A stretch of DNA of 46,718 nt, taken from IMG/VR virus record IMGVR_UViG_3300014489_000003, positions 1 to 46,718 of that record; one strand, given 5' to 3'. The notes beneath the pieces are model-generated. The model was not told the DNA's origin, did not search any database, and saw only the letters and a list, made by a program, of their open reading frames with translations. Position 1 is the first letter of the stretch. Every line of letters begins with the position of its first letter. The stretch comes from a virus. Below, one piece after another: positions 13,907-21,598 of the stretch. The translations under genes and the position numbers were made by a program.

Positions 13907-14451
13907 ACACTCACCTCCGTAGACCCAGGAAACTCTTCTTCCCACGCCTGTCGTTCTTTCTCTTCTCTCAGCTTCAGAAACATACGCTGCTTGTTGCTGA
14001 CCGCTCCGTGTGCTGCATGACCGAGCGCCTCGAGGTTAGAACCACAGTCGCCCGTGTCCAGCTTATCCCCATTGATGTGATGTGCATCCTCATCTTTGCG
14101 TAGCTTCCTGCCAAGCTTAGCCTCGAGCACCAGCGTGGCAACCCGTACATCGCGGTGTGGGCCAGCCTTGACGACCAGATAGCCCTTCCTATCAATGCAG
14201 GTACCGCCAGCGAACTTATACGTCGTCAATCCATCGCAGAAGTTTGTAATGATACGAAGGATGACTGCGTCGAGTAGAGCTGTAGGCTCAGCCTGAAACA
14301 TATACAGGCAGAAGTGTGAGCGCCAGCGTATTCTCCCCAGCAACGCACCAGAATCTGCTATCGCAGTCCAGGCTGGCTTAGCACTAGCCGCGGCCAGCGG
14401 ATCCTGATCGAACGTCACGCTTTGGATGCGACGATAGTGGGTGCTACTCAT
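13903..14451 (-). CDS. HNH endonuclease (HNH_3-like)
   Basis: 182 aa. The C-terminal half has GYLVVKAGPHRDVRVATLVL then DEDAHHINGDKLDTG and SNLEALGHAAH, i.e. the beta-beta-alpha metal finger with HH...N...H typical of phage free-standing homing endonucleases that recognise DNA through a 5' beta strand. The N-terminal 60 residues are not recognised and may be a separate DNA-binding part. ATGA overlap at 14451. Confidence 0.75.
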   Translation of the reverse strand: MSSTHYRRIQSVTFDQDPLAAASAKPAWTAIADSGALLGRIRWRSHFCLYMFQAEPTALLDAVILRIITNFCDGLTTYKFAGGTCIDRKGYLVVKAGPHRDVRVATLVLEAKLGRKLRKDEDAHHINGDKLDTGDCGSNLEALGHAAHGAVSNKQRMFLKLREEKERQAWEEEFPGSTEVSV

Positions 14452-14645
14452 CGATCTTCTGCCTTACGATCAAGCACATGATCCAGATCCTGAGCGAACG
14501 TACCATCGTCCGTCCGATGGAAGACACGCTTGGTGCAGCGAATCTTGTCGAGCAGTTTCTGCCGATCCCGCCTAGCCAACGTATCGATATAAAATATAAG
14601 CCAGCAGTACAAGCCAACTGCCACCACGCCGATCACCCATTTCAT
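14448..14645 (-). CDS. Single-pass membrane protein, 65 aa
   Basis: An N-terminal transmembrane helix (WVIGVVAVGLYCWLIFYI) followed by a charged cytoplasmic tail rich in Lys, Arg and Asp. ATGA overlap with the GT9 gene upstream. Role unknown. Confidence 0.65.
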   Translation of the reverse strand: MKWVIGVVAVGLYCWLIFYIDTLARRDRQKLLDKIRCTKRVFHRTDDGTFAQDLDHVLDRKAEDR

Positions 14646-15451
14646 ATCTTCAACTCCTTCATCACTAAGTCTCGCAACTGGTCAGCTCTCACCCGAGCCG
14701 GCTGCATGTATAGCAATGTAGTAGTTTTACTCCACGTCGGAGCGATGAACGGAACTGACGATACTGGAGGCCAGAGGATCAAAGTCTGACATTCCAAAGC
14801 CGATGCGATGTGACCGATTCCGTTGTCAACCGTGATCACCGCAACAGCACCTGTCAACAGAGCCATGAGATCCTGCAACGATTCTGTCGAAGCCAGGGAC
14901 ACAGGAACACCTGTCCAGAAATCATTGCCGCCGCGTGACACTATAACCCCTATGCCGCGCGCCTGTAGATCCTGAATCAGCAATCCCCATCGCTCTAAAT
15001 CTGGTGTTTTATTCGGACGCATCCCCATGTTGCGTGAACACGATCTCGAAAATGCCGAGATCACCACATACGGAGCCAGCTCTCGCTTCACACCCTTGTG
15101 CTCTGTCCAGCCGATCAACGGAGATACATCCCCTCGCCAGTGACTGCTGTCCACGCCCAGCATCTGAGCGAAGCATTCTGACAGATGGATGTAACTGCCG
15201 TAACGCAACAGATGAGCCGTACAGAGCCTAGCAGCCTCGCCAGCCGACAGCGTGACATCCGCATGCTCGAGAGTGTCAGCGACTACCACCTTGATGCTTG
15301 TACCGTTGAACTGACGTCGCACCATCTCGCCCGACATGTCGCCAGCAACGCCGACCACGATCTCCTCCCGCGGCCGCTGCATAGACAACTCCGCGATCGG
15401 CTTCAGAGTGTAAACCGTATCGCCCAGCAGATTGATGTTGCTGATGATCAT
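14642..15451 (-). CDS. GT9-family (heptosyltransferase-like) glycosyltransferase
   Basis: 269 aa, the clearest GT9 member here. It starts with the family N-terminus (NLLGDTVYTLKPIAEL), has an IISAF-type linker (YVVISAFSRSCSR then RWGLLIQDL) and the diagnostic VITVDNGIGHIASALECQ, with Asp, Gly and His all kept, followed by LILWPP. GT9 enzymes use ADP-heptose or related donors to extend LPS core. A phage copy probably modifies host glycan or virion proteins. About 60 residues shorter than bacterial WaaC/F. ATGA overlaps on both sides. Confidence 0.82.
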   Translation of the reverse strand: MIISNINLLGDTVYTLKPIAELSMQRPREEIVVGVAGDMSGEMVRRQFNGTSIKVVVADTLEHADVTLSAGEAARLCTAHLLRYGSYIHLSECFAQMLGVDSSHWRGDVSPLIGWTEHKGVKRELAPYVVISAFSRSCSRNMGMRPNKTPDLERWGLLIQDLQARGIGVIVSRGGNDFWTGVPVSLASTESLQDLMALLTGAVAVITVDNGIGHIASALECQTLILWPPVSSVPFIAPTWSKTTTLLYMQPARVRADQLRDLVMKELKI

Positions 15452-15738
15452 GTCTGACCGCCCTTACTTACTTTCTCTCCTGGCCTGTCGTCCTTGGCGC
15501 TTCTAGGCTCCGCCTTTTTGACGCCTTTCTCTTCTGGTGGTTCAGGTAGGTGCGTCGGGCGCAACGGGCTTATAGGAGGAAACATATCCATCGAGCCCGA
15601 CTTCCTGTCCGTCTTGTTACGATAAGTAATACTCACCCGAATAGTCGTCAGCTCGGCCACGATGAAGTACAGACAGATAAATAATGCTATGTCTACGCCC
15701 GGATGATCGCCTGCGAAATTCCAGAATCCATAATTCAT
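15448..15738 (-). CDS. Membrane protein with Pro/Lys-rich tail, 96 aa
   Basis: One transmembrane helix (VDIALFICLYFIVAELTTI) near the N-terminus, then a tail rich in Pro, Lys, Glu and Ser, probably disordered. ATG 15738 has GAGAGG 5 nt upstream; a GTG two codons earlier sits on that Shine-Dalgarno. First gene after the box at 15755-15779. Confidence 0.6.
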   Translation of the reverse strand: MNYGFWNFAGDHPGVDIALFICLYFIVAELTTIRVSITYRNKTDRKSGSMDMFPPISPLRPTHLPEPPEEKGVKKAEPRSAKDDRPGEKVSKGGQT

Positions 15739-15754
15739 ATGCACCTCTCATCTC

Positions 15755-15779
15755 CACTATAAAGAAACCCGCCATAGTC
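15755..15779 (-). promoter_or_regulatory. Promoter-like 25-bp box (GACTAT-N12-TATAGTG) inside a terminator
   Basis: GACTAT, 12 bp with GGGTTTC, TATAGTG, ending 16 nt before the ATG at 15738. The upstream half lies in the loop and 3' arm of a rho-independent terminator, so the same bases end one unit and start the next. Confidence 0.6.
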
Positions 15780-15789
15780 TGGCGGGTTC
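15763..15789 (-). terminator. Rho-independent terminator
   Basis: AACCCGCC and GGCGGGTT form a perfect 8-bp stem with a 7-nt loop, followed on the minus strand by TTTCTTTAT. It lies 28 nt after the stop of the gene at 15817-16104. Confidence 0.85.
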
Positions 15790-15816
15790 TTATCGTGCCG
15801 AGCATGCGCCTACTAT

Positions 15817-16104
15817 CTACATATCTTTGCTTGGTGCAGGCGGTAGATCCGGCTCAGCTGCAACCACTGGCAGCGATGAGTCAGGAATCGATGCCGGCAA
15901 CGCTGCTACCAAATCATCGAAGTGTATGCAGTCCTTCAAGTCCGGGCAAGGATCGTCCTGACTAACAGGTGCCAGCCGACCGTTGCAATGATCGTTACCA
16001 GCAACTGCATCGTACAGAATGCCCACCGTCGGAACACCGCCCCATGATGGAATCAGTACAACCCTGTCGCCGTTCTTCGCTTCGCGTCCATTCTTGTAAT
16101 GCAT
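15817..16104 (-). CDS. Small protein with N-terminal SH3-like segment, 95 aa
   Basis: The N-terminus (GREAKNGDRVVLIPSWGGVP) has the short strand-turn-strand form of small phage KOW/SH3-like proteins. The C-terminus is Pro/Ala-rich and acidic. AGGAGG precedes ATG 16104. Last gene before a strong terminator. Function unknown. Confidence 0.6.
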   Translation of the reverse strand: MHYKNGREAKNGDRVVLIPSWGGVPTVGILYDAVAGNDHCNGRLAPVSQDDPCPDLKDCIHFDDLVAALPASIPDSSLPVVAAEPDLPPAPSKDM

Positions 16105-16112
16105 ATGTCCTC

Positions 16113-16829
16113 CTATGGAATGTGATTCTCAAACAACTGCTGGCCCCAGTAGAATGGCTCAGCCAACGATGCTGCACCCTTCACATAAGGCCAAGTCCTC
16201 TGTACCTTGCACCACTTAGTCAAGCAAGGTGCCGGGAACATGAACTCGTGAAACTTCAACTGAAAGTCATATGTCGTCTGACCGAAATTGTAAGTGATGT
16301 TCTTTGCATTGGCCACGACCGCTGGCACGTCTACTAGAGACAGATCCAAGTCAGCCATGCTCTTGGCCGTATTCAACTCGATCGGCTTCAACAGATCAAC
16401 AGCCTCACCAGCCTTCGTCACCGTGGTGTTCGCTGAGTCGAGTATCGGAGTGATATGCCCTGTCAACGTACTCAGGGTTTCCTTAACCTGAGTAGCACTC
16501 CCAGAAACCGAGTCGAGCGTTGTATTAACGTGGGTAACCAGTCCAGAAATCTCTGCGTCCATATTTCTAGCATATCCGTCAATCGTTCCAAGCTGCGTCT
16601 GCTCATGAAGTATCACCTTGTTCATCGCATCGATTGTCAATCGCCCCTGATAGATCGTATCGTCCAACATCGATAGCGTTCCCGACTTTGGAGTGTTGAC
16701 CGTGACCAGCGCCGCATTGACATCGCCCTCGATCTTCAAAGCCTTATACAATACAGCACAACCCAACGCCCCTGCGATGACAAGCATCACAAGGGCGAGG
16801 TCGTGCAGTATGGATCGAAACAGGTTCAT
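16113..16829 (-). CDS. Membrane-anchored coiled-coil protein, 238 aa
   Basis: One N-terminal transmembrane helix (LALVMLVIAGALGCAVLYKAL) followed by about 140 residues of Thr/Ala/Leu-rich heptads, then an aromatic C-terminal region. The shape is like a spanin or a periplasmic tether, and neighbours include a possible holin and a lysozyme, so a lysis role is possible. The start at 16829 lacks a good Shine-Dalgarno; initiation at ATG 16853 (QLKQRS extension) is the alternative. Confidence 0.55.
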   Translation of the reverse strand: MNLFRSILHDLALVMLVIAGALGCAVLYKALKIEGDVNAALVTVNTPKSGTLSMLDDTIYQGRLTIDAMNKVILHEQTQLGTIDGYARNMDAEISGLVTHVNTTLDSVSGSATQVKETLSTLTGHITPILDSANTTVTKAGEAVDLLKPIELNTAKSMADLDLSLVDVPAVVANAKNITYNFGQTTYDFQLKFHEFMFPAPCLTKWCKVQRTWPYVKGAASLAEPFYWGQQLFENHIP

Positions 16830-16830
16830 G

Positions 16831-17331
16831 TTAGACCGTTGTTTCAGTTGCATCTGCTCCACTGGCCGCTGCCGTCGTGGACTCGGTCAAAGCCACTGAA
16901 GCCGGCGAAGGAACTGTTGGAGCGGCGGCTGGATGGATGCTCTCGACGGTCGCCGTAGCGAATGCAAACTCCTTCTCGTAGGTCGCAAGCAGAGTCTTGA
17001 CGTCATCCTGCACGTCCTGCTTGATGAGAACGAAGCTGTATCCGGATGGAGCCAGAGCCGCTGCCTGCTGAACAGCCAGCGCGCAGACCGCATCCGTACC
17101 GTCAATCGTAGCCTTCACATCGCCCAGCAACTGCACGCCAGCGTTGAGCAACGATGCAACACCCGGCCCGATGCCAGGAATCAAAGTCGCCGCGGAAGCG
17201 CCCTCAGTCAAAAGCTGGGCAATGACAGGCTCAGACGCATCTACTGCCTGATCCGTCTTGTGAACAATTGCAACCAGGCCGAGTGCGACCTTGCCGAAGA
17301 AATGCTTGATGCTGCTAAAAACGTTTCCCAT
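16831..17331 (-). CDS. Hypothetical Ala-rich protein with hydrophobic centre, 166 aa
   Basis: Contains a Gly/Ala/Pro-rich hydrophobic region (AATLIPGIGPGVASLLNAGV, residues about 48-67) and a low-complexity Ala/Thr/Ser C-terminus. ATG 17331 follows AGGAGAGG; upstream in-frame starts would lie in the promoter region. It may be a membrane-active or structural protein. No family recognised. Confidence 0.55.
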   Translation of the reverse strand: MGNVFSSIKHFFGKVALGLVAIVHKTDQAVDASEPVIAQLLTEGASAATLIPGIGPGVASLLNAGVQLLGDVKATIDGTDAVCALAVQQAAALAPSGYSFVLIKQDVQDDVKTLLATYEKEFAFATATVESIHPAAAPTVPSPASVALTESTTAAASGADATETTV

Positions 17332-17377
17332 ACTCTTACCTCTCCTTCCCACTCTCGTGGACGTACTAAACTTCATT

Positions 17378-17402
17378 CATTATACAAGATAGCCCTATCG
17401 TC
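17378..17402 (-). promoter_or_regulatory. Promoter-like 25-bp box (GACGAT-N12-TATAATG)
   Basis: GACGAT, 12 bp, TATAATG (a perfect -10), ending 46 nt before the ATG at 17331. Follows the conserved 33-bp element by 22 bp. Confidence 0.55.
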
Positions 17403-17424
17403 CCTGTAACCAGCCGCCACAATG

Positions 17425-17457
17425 CCCGTCGTCTTGCGCTGGTGGCCCTATGTCAAA
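17425..17457 (-). repeat. Conserved 33-bp intergenic element, copy 2
   Basis: Matches 28 of 33 positions of 9084-9116. Lies 3 bp after the stop of the holin-like gene, in a 129-bp gap that also carries a promoter-like box. Confidence 0.6.
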
Positions 17458-17460
17458 CCG

Positions 17461-17787
17461 CTACAACTTAGATGCAGCGTTGGCGACCTGAGCAGGGTCA
17501 GGCGTTGCTGTGAGCGTAGCAACCGTAGGCACCGAAGCTGCACTGCCCGTAGGAGCCTTCAATGCAACCGCCACAGCCCCAGCATCAGCGTTCTTGGTGA
17601 TCAAACCGACGTAAGTTCTGGCTAGGGCAACGCCCAACGTGCAACCTGCGCTAATCTTCGCCAGCAACGCTGCCTCACCAGCCGGAGCCGTCATCATGTA
17701 CGGCGCGAGAAACGCTGTGATGGTAGTGAACGTAGCAATCAAGAAACTCAGAATGCCAGCCGCTGTACTCTTCCAATCATGTCCCAT
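17461..17787 (-). CDS. Putative holin-like membrane protein, 108 aa
   Basis: Two hydrophobic segments, AAGILSFLIATFTTITAFLA (residues 9-28) and KISAGCTLGVALARTYVGLI (about 44-63), followed by a hydrophilic Ala/Thr/Pro-rich tail. Size and topology fit a class II/III holin, and a lysozyme is 2 kb upstream. AGGAGG before the ATG. The lysis role is inferred from topology and neighbourhood. Confidence 0.5.
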   Translation of the reverse strand: MGHDWKSTAAGILSFLIATFTTITAFLAPYMMTAPAGEAALLAKISAGCTLGVALARTYVGLITKNADAGAVAVALKAPTGSAASVPTVATLTATPDPAQVANAASKL

Positions 17788-17800
17788 TCCATCCTCCTGA

Positions 17801-18100
17801 TTATAAGTCTGCGATCTGAGCCGGATTCCAGAGGTTCGGATCCGACCCCTTGCTGTGGTTGACCATCGTCGGTCTGCCCTGGTTCAACGTCTTCTGTACA
17901 ATCTCTTTCATATCGCGTCTAGCGCGCTTCTTCTTTCTCTTCGACGACTTCTTCTGCCAGCCCTCCTGCATCGTGTCAGGTACAACCTTCTTCGGATTGC
18001 TGAGGCTCGGTGGATGCGCCGTCGGAATAGGCGTACCCACCTGAAACGTCTCGTAGTGATCCTGCCATGCGTTGAGCGATATCTTCTGTCCTAGATTCAT
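17801..18100 (-). CDS. Basic hypothetical protein, 99 aa
   Basis: A central Lys/Arg run (KKSSKRKKKRARRDMK, residues about 50-65) suggests nucleic-acid or phospholipid contact. ATGA overlap with the HExxH gene. No family recognised. Confidence 0.55.
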   Translation of the reverse strand: MNLGQKISLNAWQDHYETFQVGTPIPTAHPPSLSNPKKVVPDTMQEGWQKKSSKRKKKRARRDMKEIVQKTLNQGRPTMVNHSKGSDPNLWNPAQIADL

Positions 18101-18528
18101 CGCGTCAACTCCTTCACTACAAATCTGCCCTCACCGCTGTCGAACAAATCAGCGATGTCCTGAGCGACCTTCTCGTCGACCGGCAGAGCACGCTTATCAC
18201 ATCCCTCAGCGATATGAACTGTCTCATGAATCAAAGCCTTCGCCTGTTGCGATGGAGTCAGCTTTGCATCCAAACGTATCCTGCCATTCTCCGCGCCGAC
18301 AGGACACGTCACCATTGAAGCTGCAGCCTTCAATATGATGCCGTTCTTGATTCGAGCCGGCCCCGTTAGATTGTCCACGAACGATACCGAGTAATGACTG
18401 CCGGCAATCTGAATCGTCATCGCTGACGGAACCACCATAGACTGTGATGCCCCATACGCACACAGCCCAGCGACGATAGATATCGCCAGCGTGAACTTTG
18501 ACCATCGCAACTGTCTATCTGTCATCAT
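18097..18528 (-). CDS. Membrane-anchored or secreted HExxH metallopeptidase-like protein, 143 aa
   Basis: An N-terminal hydrophobic segment (FTLAISIVAGLCAYGASQ, residues 12-29) acts as signal or anchor. The motif ALIHETVHIAEG gives HExxH (HETVH), the zinc-peptidase signature, followed about 30 residues later by acidic residues that could give the third ligand. It may be a small peptidase acting in the envelope during lysis or entry. ATG 18528 (or 18525) follows AAGGTG. Confidence 0.6.
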   Translation of the reverse strand: MMTDRQLRWSKFTLAISIVAGLCAYGASQSMVVPSAMTIQIAGSHYSVSFVDNLTGPARIKNGIILKAAASMVTCPVGAENGRIRLDAKLTPSQQAKALIHETVHIAEGCDKRALPVDEKVAQDIADLFDSGEGRFVVKELTR

Positions 18529-18530
18529 GG

Positions 18531-19739
18531 CTACACCTTGAACGAATGCTTCTTCTGATCACCTGTATCGTGAACCTTAGCATGATGGCCGTGACCGAAC
18601 GACTTGATGTCGCCAGCCTTCCACTGCTTCGGCAACTCATCCAATACACCCAGCTTCATCGCGTTCTTAATGATATGAGCTTTGGCCTTCGCAGGATTCT
18701 TTGCCCGACCGATAGACCTGACAGCGTTCTTTACATCCTGCCGATTCTTGATAGGGAAGCCGCCGTTAGGTAACGCTGCGCCAGTCTTCGCCAGATTCTT
18801 TCTGGCCTTGTCACTGAAGTCACGGAACTCCATGAACTCGCCGCCATGCTCGTCAGCCCATGCGATGAAGTCGACCGGCGAGATGCCAGCCTCTACCAGA
18901 GGCCCGAGAATCTTACCCGAATCCGACAGGTTGACCGGATAGAAGTCAGGCTGCATCGGCTTGTACAATCCGTGCTTGATTGCAGCCAGCAACTTAGCTA
19001 CCACCTTGTCCACGTTGGCCGTGTTGCGAATGACCATACGCACCAGATCCGAATTCTCTCCGCCGCGGCTGACAACCGCATTGCCAGGCAAAGGCAGAGG
19101 ATTCTTCACCTGACGCATGCCATCCTGTGTGCGAGGCATCCCCTGACTGCACGCGTCAACAAACTTCTCCTGCACCTTGACCGAGTCGCCCGATAGACTC
19201 ACGTCGTAGCCCGTAGGATCCAACTTGAATCCCTGCCGGAACTTCTGTCCGCCGAAGTCGTAGATCAAGTAATTCTCGAACGGATAGACCTGAACGATGT
19301 AAGGCCAAGGCTGCCCGCTGATCGGCTGGTTGTTGCCATAGATCTTGACCCGAATCAGTCGAGACAACTTCTCCGTCAGCTCCCCACAGCCGATAGCGTC
19401 GTCCGCGTTGATCTCCATAGAACCACGTTCCACCCAGGCCATCGCATCCAACACGCCGTGAGCGATCATGTGGTTCCGGCGATAAGCGCCAGCCACCACC
19501 ACAGCCTCTGGGTAATATCCCGTCGCCGCGATCTCTCCATAGTGCTTGCGATTCTTCTCAACCACGATCGGCCCATTCATACGATTCTCAGCCGATGCTG
19601 CGATCTCCCGCGGGCACCCCACCCGAATCAAATGTATGCGCACCAGATCATAGCTGCGGCCAGTCTTGAAAGCTCCTGCGCTGTCGCTAGAAGCTGAAAG
19701 CAAGTGAGCGATGGTATCGCCAGTTAACGAAACTCGCAT
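18531..19739 (-). CDS. Probable virion-associated protein with C-terminal DUF6582-like module
   Basis: 402 aa. Residues about 318-378 read DFSDKARKNLAKTGAALPNG then FPIKNRQDVKNAVRSIGRA and KAKAHIIKNAMKLG, a module I recognise from phage capsid, protease and portal-associated proteins. The first 310 residues are alpha/beta and unassigned. Position after Mu-F-like and lysozyme genes supports a structural role. GGAG precedes the ATG at 19739. The C-terminus is His/Lys-rich. Confidence 0.55.
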   Translation of the reverse strand: MRVSLTGDTIAHLLSASSDSAGAFKTGRSYDLVRIHLIRVGCPREIAASAENRMNGPIVVEKNRKHYGEIAATGYYPEAVVVAGAYRRNHMIAHGVLDAMAWVERGSMEINADDAIGCGELTEKLSRLIRVKIYGNNQPISGQPWPYIVQVYPFENYLIYDFGGQKFRQGFKLDPTGYDVSLSGDSVKVQEKFVDACSQGMPRTQDGMRQVKNPLPLPGNAVVSRGGENSDLVRMVIRNTANVDKVVAKLLAAIKHGLYKPMQPDFYPVNLSDSGKILGPLVEAGISPVDFIAWADEHGGEFMEFRDFSDKARKNLAKTGAALPNGGFPIKNRQDVKNAVRSIGRAKNPAKAKAHIIKNAMKLGVLDELPKQWKAGDIKSFGHGHHAKVHDTGDQKKHSFKV

Positions 19740-19811
19740 GTTGTTTCTCCTCTGCCTATCTCTATCCGGCCAAACCGGAGCCGAGCCTCATCGAATATAT
19801 GCGTACTGCCA

Positions 19812-20384
19812 TTATGTGCTACTGGCAGCAGCCTGAAACAAGTTTTTCGTCCATTCGTTCCGGTCATCTGAGATCCCAGCCCGATGACACTGAGCCGCCA
19901 TCGTCGGGTAATCCTTTATATCCACCGCCGCATCAAACCGCGGATAAGTGCCTCGCAACTTCGCGTCGCCTAAGTTGTAATCCATGTCGATCAATCCGAG
20001 CTTCACTCCGTCCGGCAACGAATCGTAATCAGGAAAATCATTACGCAGAGCGTCATCGCTCATCGTCACCACATCCAACAACAACTCAGTGATGTCAGCC
20101 TCGAGCAGATATACCGACATCAAAGCCTTGTATCCGCCGGCCGCGTAATCCTCACCGAACGGCAGAGCCTGCAACCGATCCCAGTCCGCCATGATCTGAG
20201 CCAGTGTAGCCGGCCCATTCTCATACTGGAACGGATGGAACTCATTCAACGTGACCGCAGTCGCAAGACTACTAAGCATATGCCCAACGCCGACCGTCAC
20301 GTTCCCACGCGTATCCCGATAGAGCCAGGGAATCGATCCCTCGAAAATGGCTAACTGCGCAACTGCATCATCTTTGTAACTCAT
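19812..20384 (-). CDS. GH24-like lysozyme (endolysin or virion hydrolase)
   Basis: 190 aa. Residues 8-36, including AIFEGSIPWLYRDTRGNVTV then GVGHML, match the T4-lysozyme-type catalytic region: Glu in FEG, then Asp, then Thr in the GxxTxGxGH stretch. It hydrolyses peptidoglycan. The C-terminal part (SLPDGVKLGLIDMDYNLG) fits the second lobe. No signal peptide, so release would need a holin or delivery in the virion. ATG 20384 overlaps the upstream stop (ATGA), with GGGGGAG. Confidence 0.75.
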   Translation of the reverse strand: MSYKDDAVAQLAIFEGSIPWLYRDTRGNVTVGVGHMLSSLATAVTLNEFHPFQYENGPATLAQIMADWDRLQALPFGEDYAAGGYKALMSVYLLEADITELLLDVVTMSDDALRNDFPDYDSLPDGVKLGLIDMDYNLGDAKLRGTYPRFDAAVDIKDYPTMAAQCHRAGISDDRNEWTKNLFQAAASST

Positions 20385-21061
20385 TGCTCCCCCGTCCGTG
20401 AAATCGAAAGTACGCACTGGCAACTTAAGTGAAGAAGGGGAGCATCGTCGCCCGATGGAAACGTCTCCTCCATCGGTATCGGCCCCTCATCCTCATTCTC
20501 CAAACATTCCTCGCAGGGCGCATCACTGGTAGTCCACCAGCTCTTCATCATGTCCTGCCCGTTCAACACCTGATGCATGCCACTGTAGTACGCCTTCGAT
20601 GCCTCAAACCTTGCTGCCCTATCCGCTCTTGCTGCACTGAGAGCAAAGTCACTCGAAGGATTCGCCTTCAGCCAGCGCCGTGATGTCTTCAACATCTGAC
20701 CACTAACCAGCTCCGCTCTCTGCTTCGCCAGAGACTCCGCTCGAGCGACCAACCTGTTCCCAGGCATGCGACCGATCAAATGTCCTGCATCCTGATAACC
20801 GCCGATCATCGATGCCCGAATCAATCTGGACATCGAACCTACGATTGGTGCCCCAGACTTCAAAGCTGTCGAGATCGTTCCTGTTTCCATTGCCAAATCT
20901 ACTGCGTCGAAATAATCCCCGAGATCATGCGAAGCCATCGCAATATTCGGTCTCAACTTCTTCCACGGCGAGAACAGAAGCAATGATGCCAGAGCCGCTG
21001 CCTTACGCTCTCTCCGTCTCCGCTTCTTGTCCTCCGAATCCGCACGCAGCCCACAGCACAT
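20381..21061 (-). CDS. Phage Mu-F-like minor head protein
   Basis: 226 aa. The C-terminus has PCEECLENEDEGPIPMEETF, PSGDDAPLLH and CQCVLSI, the C-x2-C...G-P-I-P...H-x2-C-x-C pattern that ends Mu gpF/SPP1 gp7-type head-morphogenesis proteins, which connect portal and capsid. The N-terminus is basic with a possible membrane-like segment (ALASLLLF). GTGAGG before ATG 21061. No portal gene was recognised next to it, which is unusual. Confidence 0.72.
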   Translation of the reverse strand: MCCGLRADSEDKKRRRRERKAAALASLLLFSPWKKLRPNIAMASHDLGDYFDAVDLAMETGTISTALKSGAPIVGSMSRLIRASMIGGYQDAGHLIGRMPGNRLVARAESLAKQRAELVSGQMLKTSRRWLKANPSSDFALSAARADRAARFEASKAYYSGMHQVLNGQDMMKSWWTTSDAPCEECLENEDEGPIPMEETFPSGDDAPLLHLSCQCVLSISRTGEQ

Positions 21062-21067
21062 ATAACC

Positions 21068-21520
21068 TCACTTCTTCGCCGGCGTAGTCGTCTGAGTAGT
21101 ATTGGAATCCGTCGTCGAATAGGACTGTCCGCCATCTTCGCTCGTCGTTGTCGTTCCGCTTTCATGTTGAATATAAATAACCGGAGCCGCAGAACGCTCA
21201 GATGGCGAAATATGATCGTGCAGATTGAACCCGGCATTTACTATCGCTGCTATCGCCGCAACCGCAAAGACCCACAACAACTTCTTAATGACCTTCGTAA
21301 AATCATTGAGTGCATGGATTTGGCTCACAACGCCCTCCTCCGGCTTTCCATCCGGCCCGTTGAGAACAAGATCATGTCTCGCAATTGATAGCTTGTTCTC
21401 TCGCGCCTGACGCTGCAATGACTGATCGCCGTTCGACTGGAAGATGGCCTTATAGCAAGCCCACACCATAGACTGCCAAGACATATCCTGTGCCGTCAAC
21501 TCCTGATGCTCGTCTGCCAC
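21068..21520 (-). CDS. Membrane protein with Ser/Thr-rich tail, 150 aa (GTG start)
   Basis: GTG 21520 follows GGAGGGAC. One transmembrane helix (LLWVFAVAAIAAIVNAGFNL, residues about 80-100), with a helical N-terminal part and a Thr/Ser-rich tail. First gene after the box at 21569-21593. Role unknown. Confidence 0.6.
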   Translation of the reverse strand: MADEHQELTAQDMSWQSMVWACYKAIFQSNGDQSLQRQARENKLSIARHDLVLNGPDGKPEEGVVSQIHALNDFTKVIKKLLWVFAVAAIAAIVNAGFNLHDHISPSERSAAPVIYIQHESGTTTTSEDGGQSYSTTDSNTTQTTTPAKK

Positions 21521-21568
21521 ATCGTCCCTCCGCGTTGTCTGCTACTGCTCTCCCCGATTTGACGGCGC

Positions 21569-21593
21569 GATTACAGCGTAAGTCGAGAGCGTC
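21569..21593 (-). promoter_or_regulatory. Promoter-like 25-bp box, weak variant (GACGCT-N12-TGTAATC)
   Basis: The spacing of 12 bp is kept, but both halves deviate. It lies between the fibre gene stop and the GTG at 21520, 48 nt upstream. Confidence 0.4.
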
Positions 21594-21598
21594 TAAAT

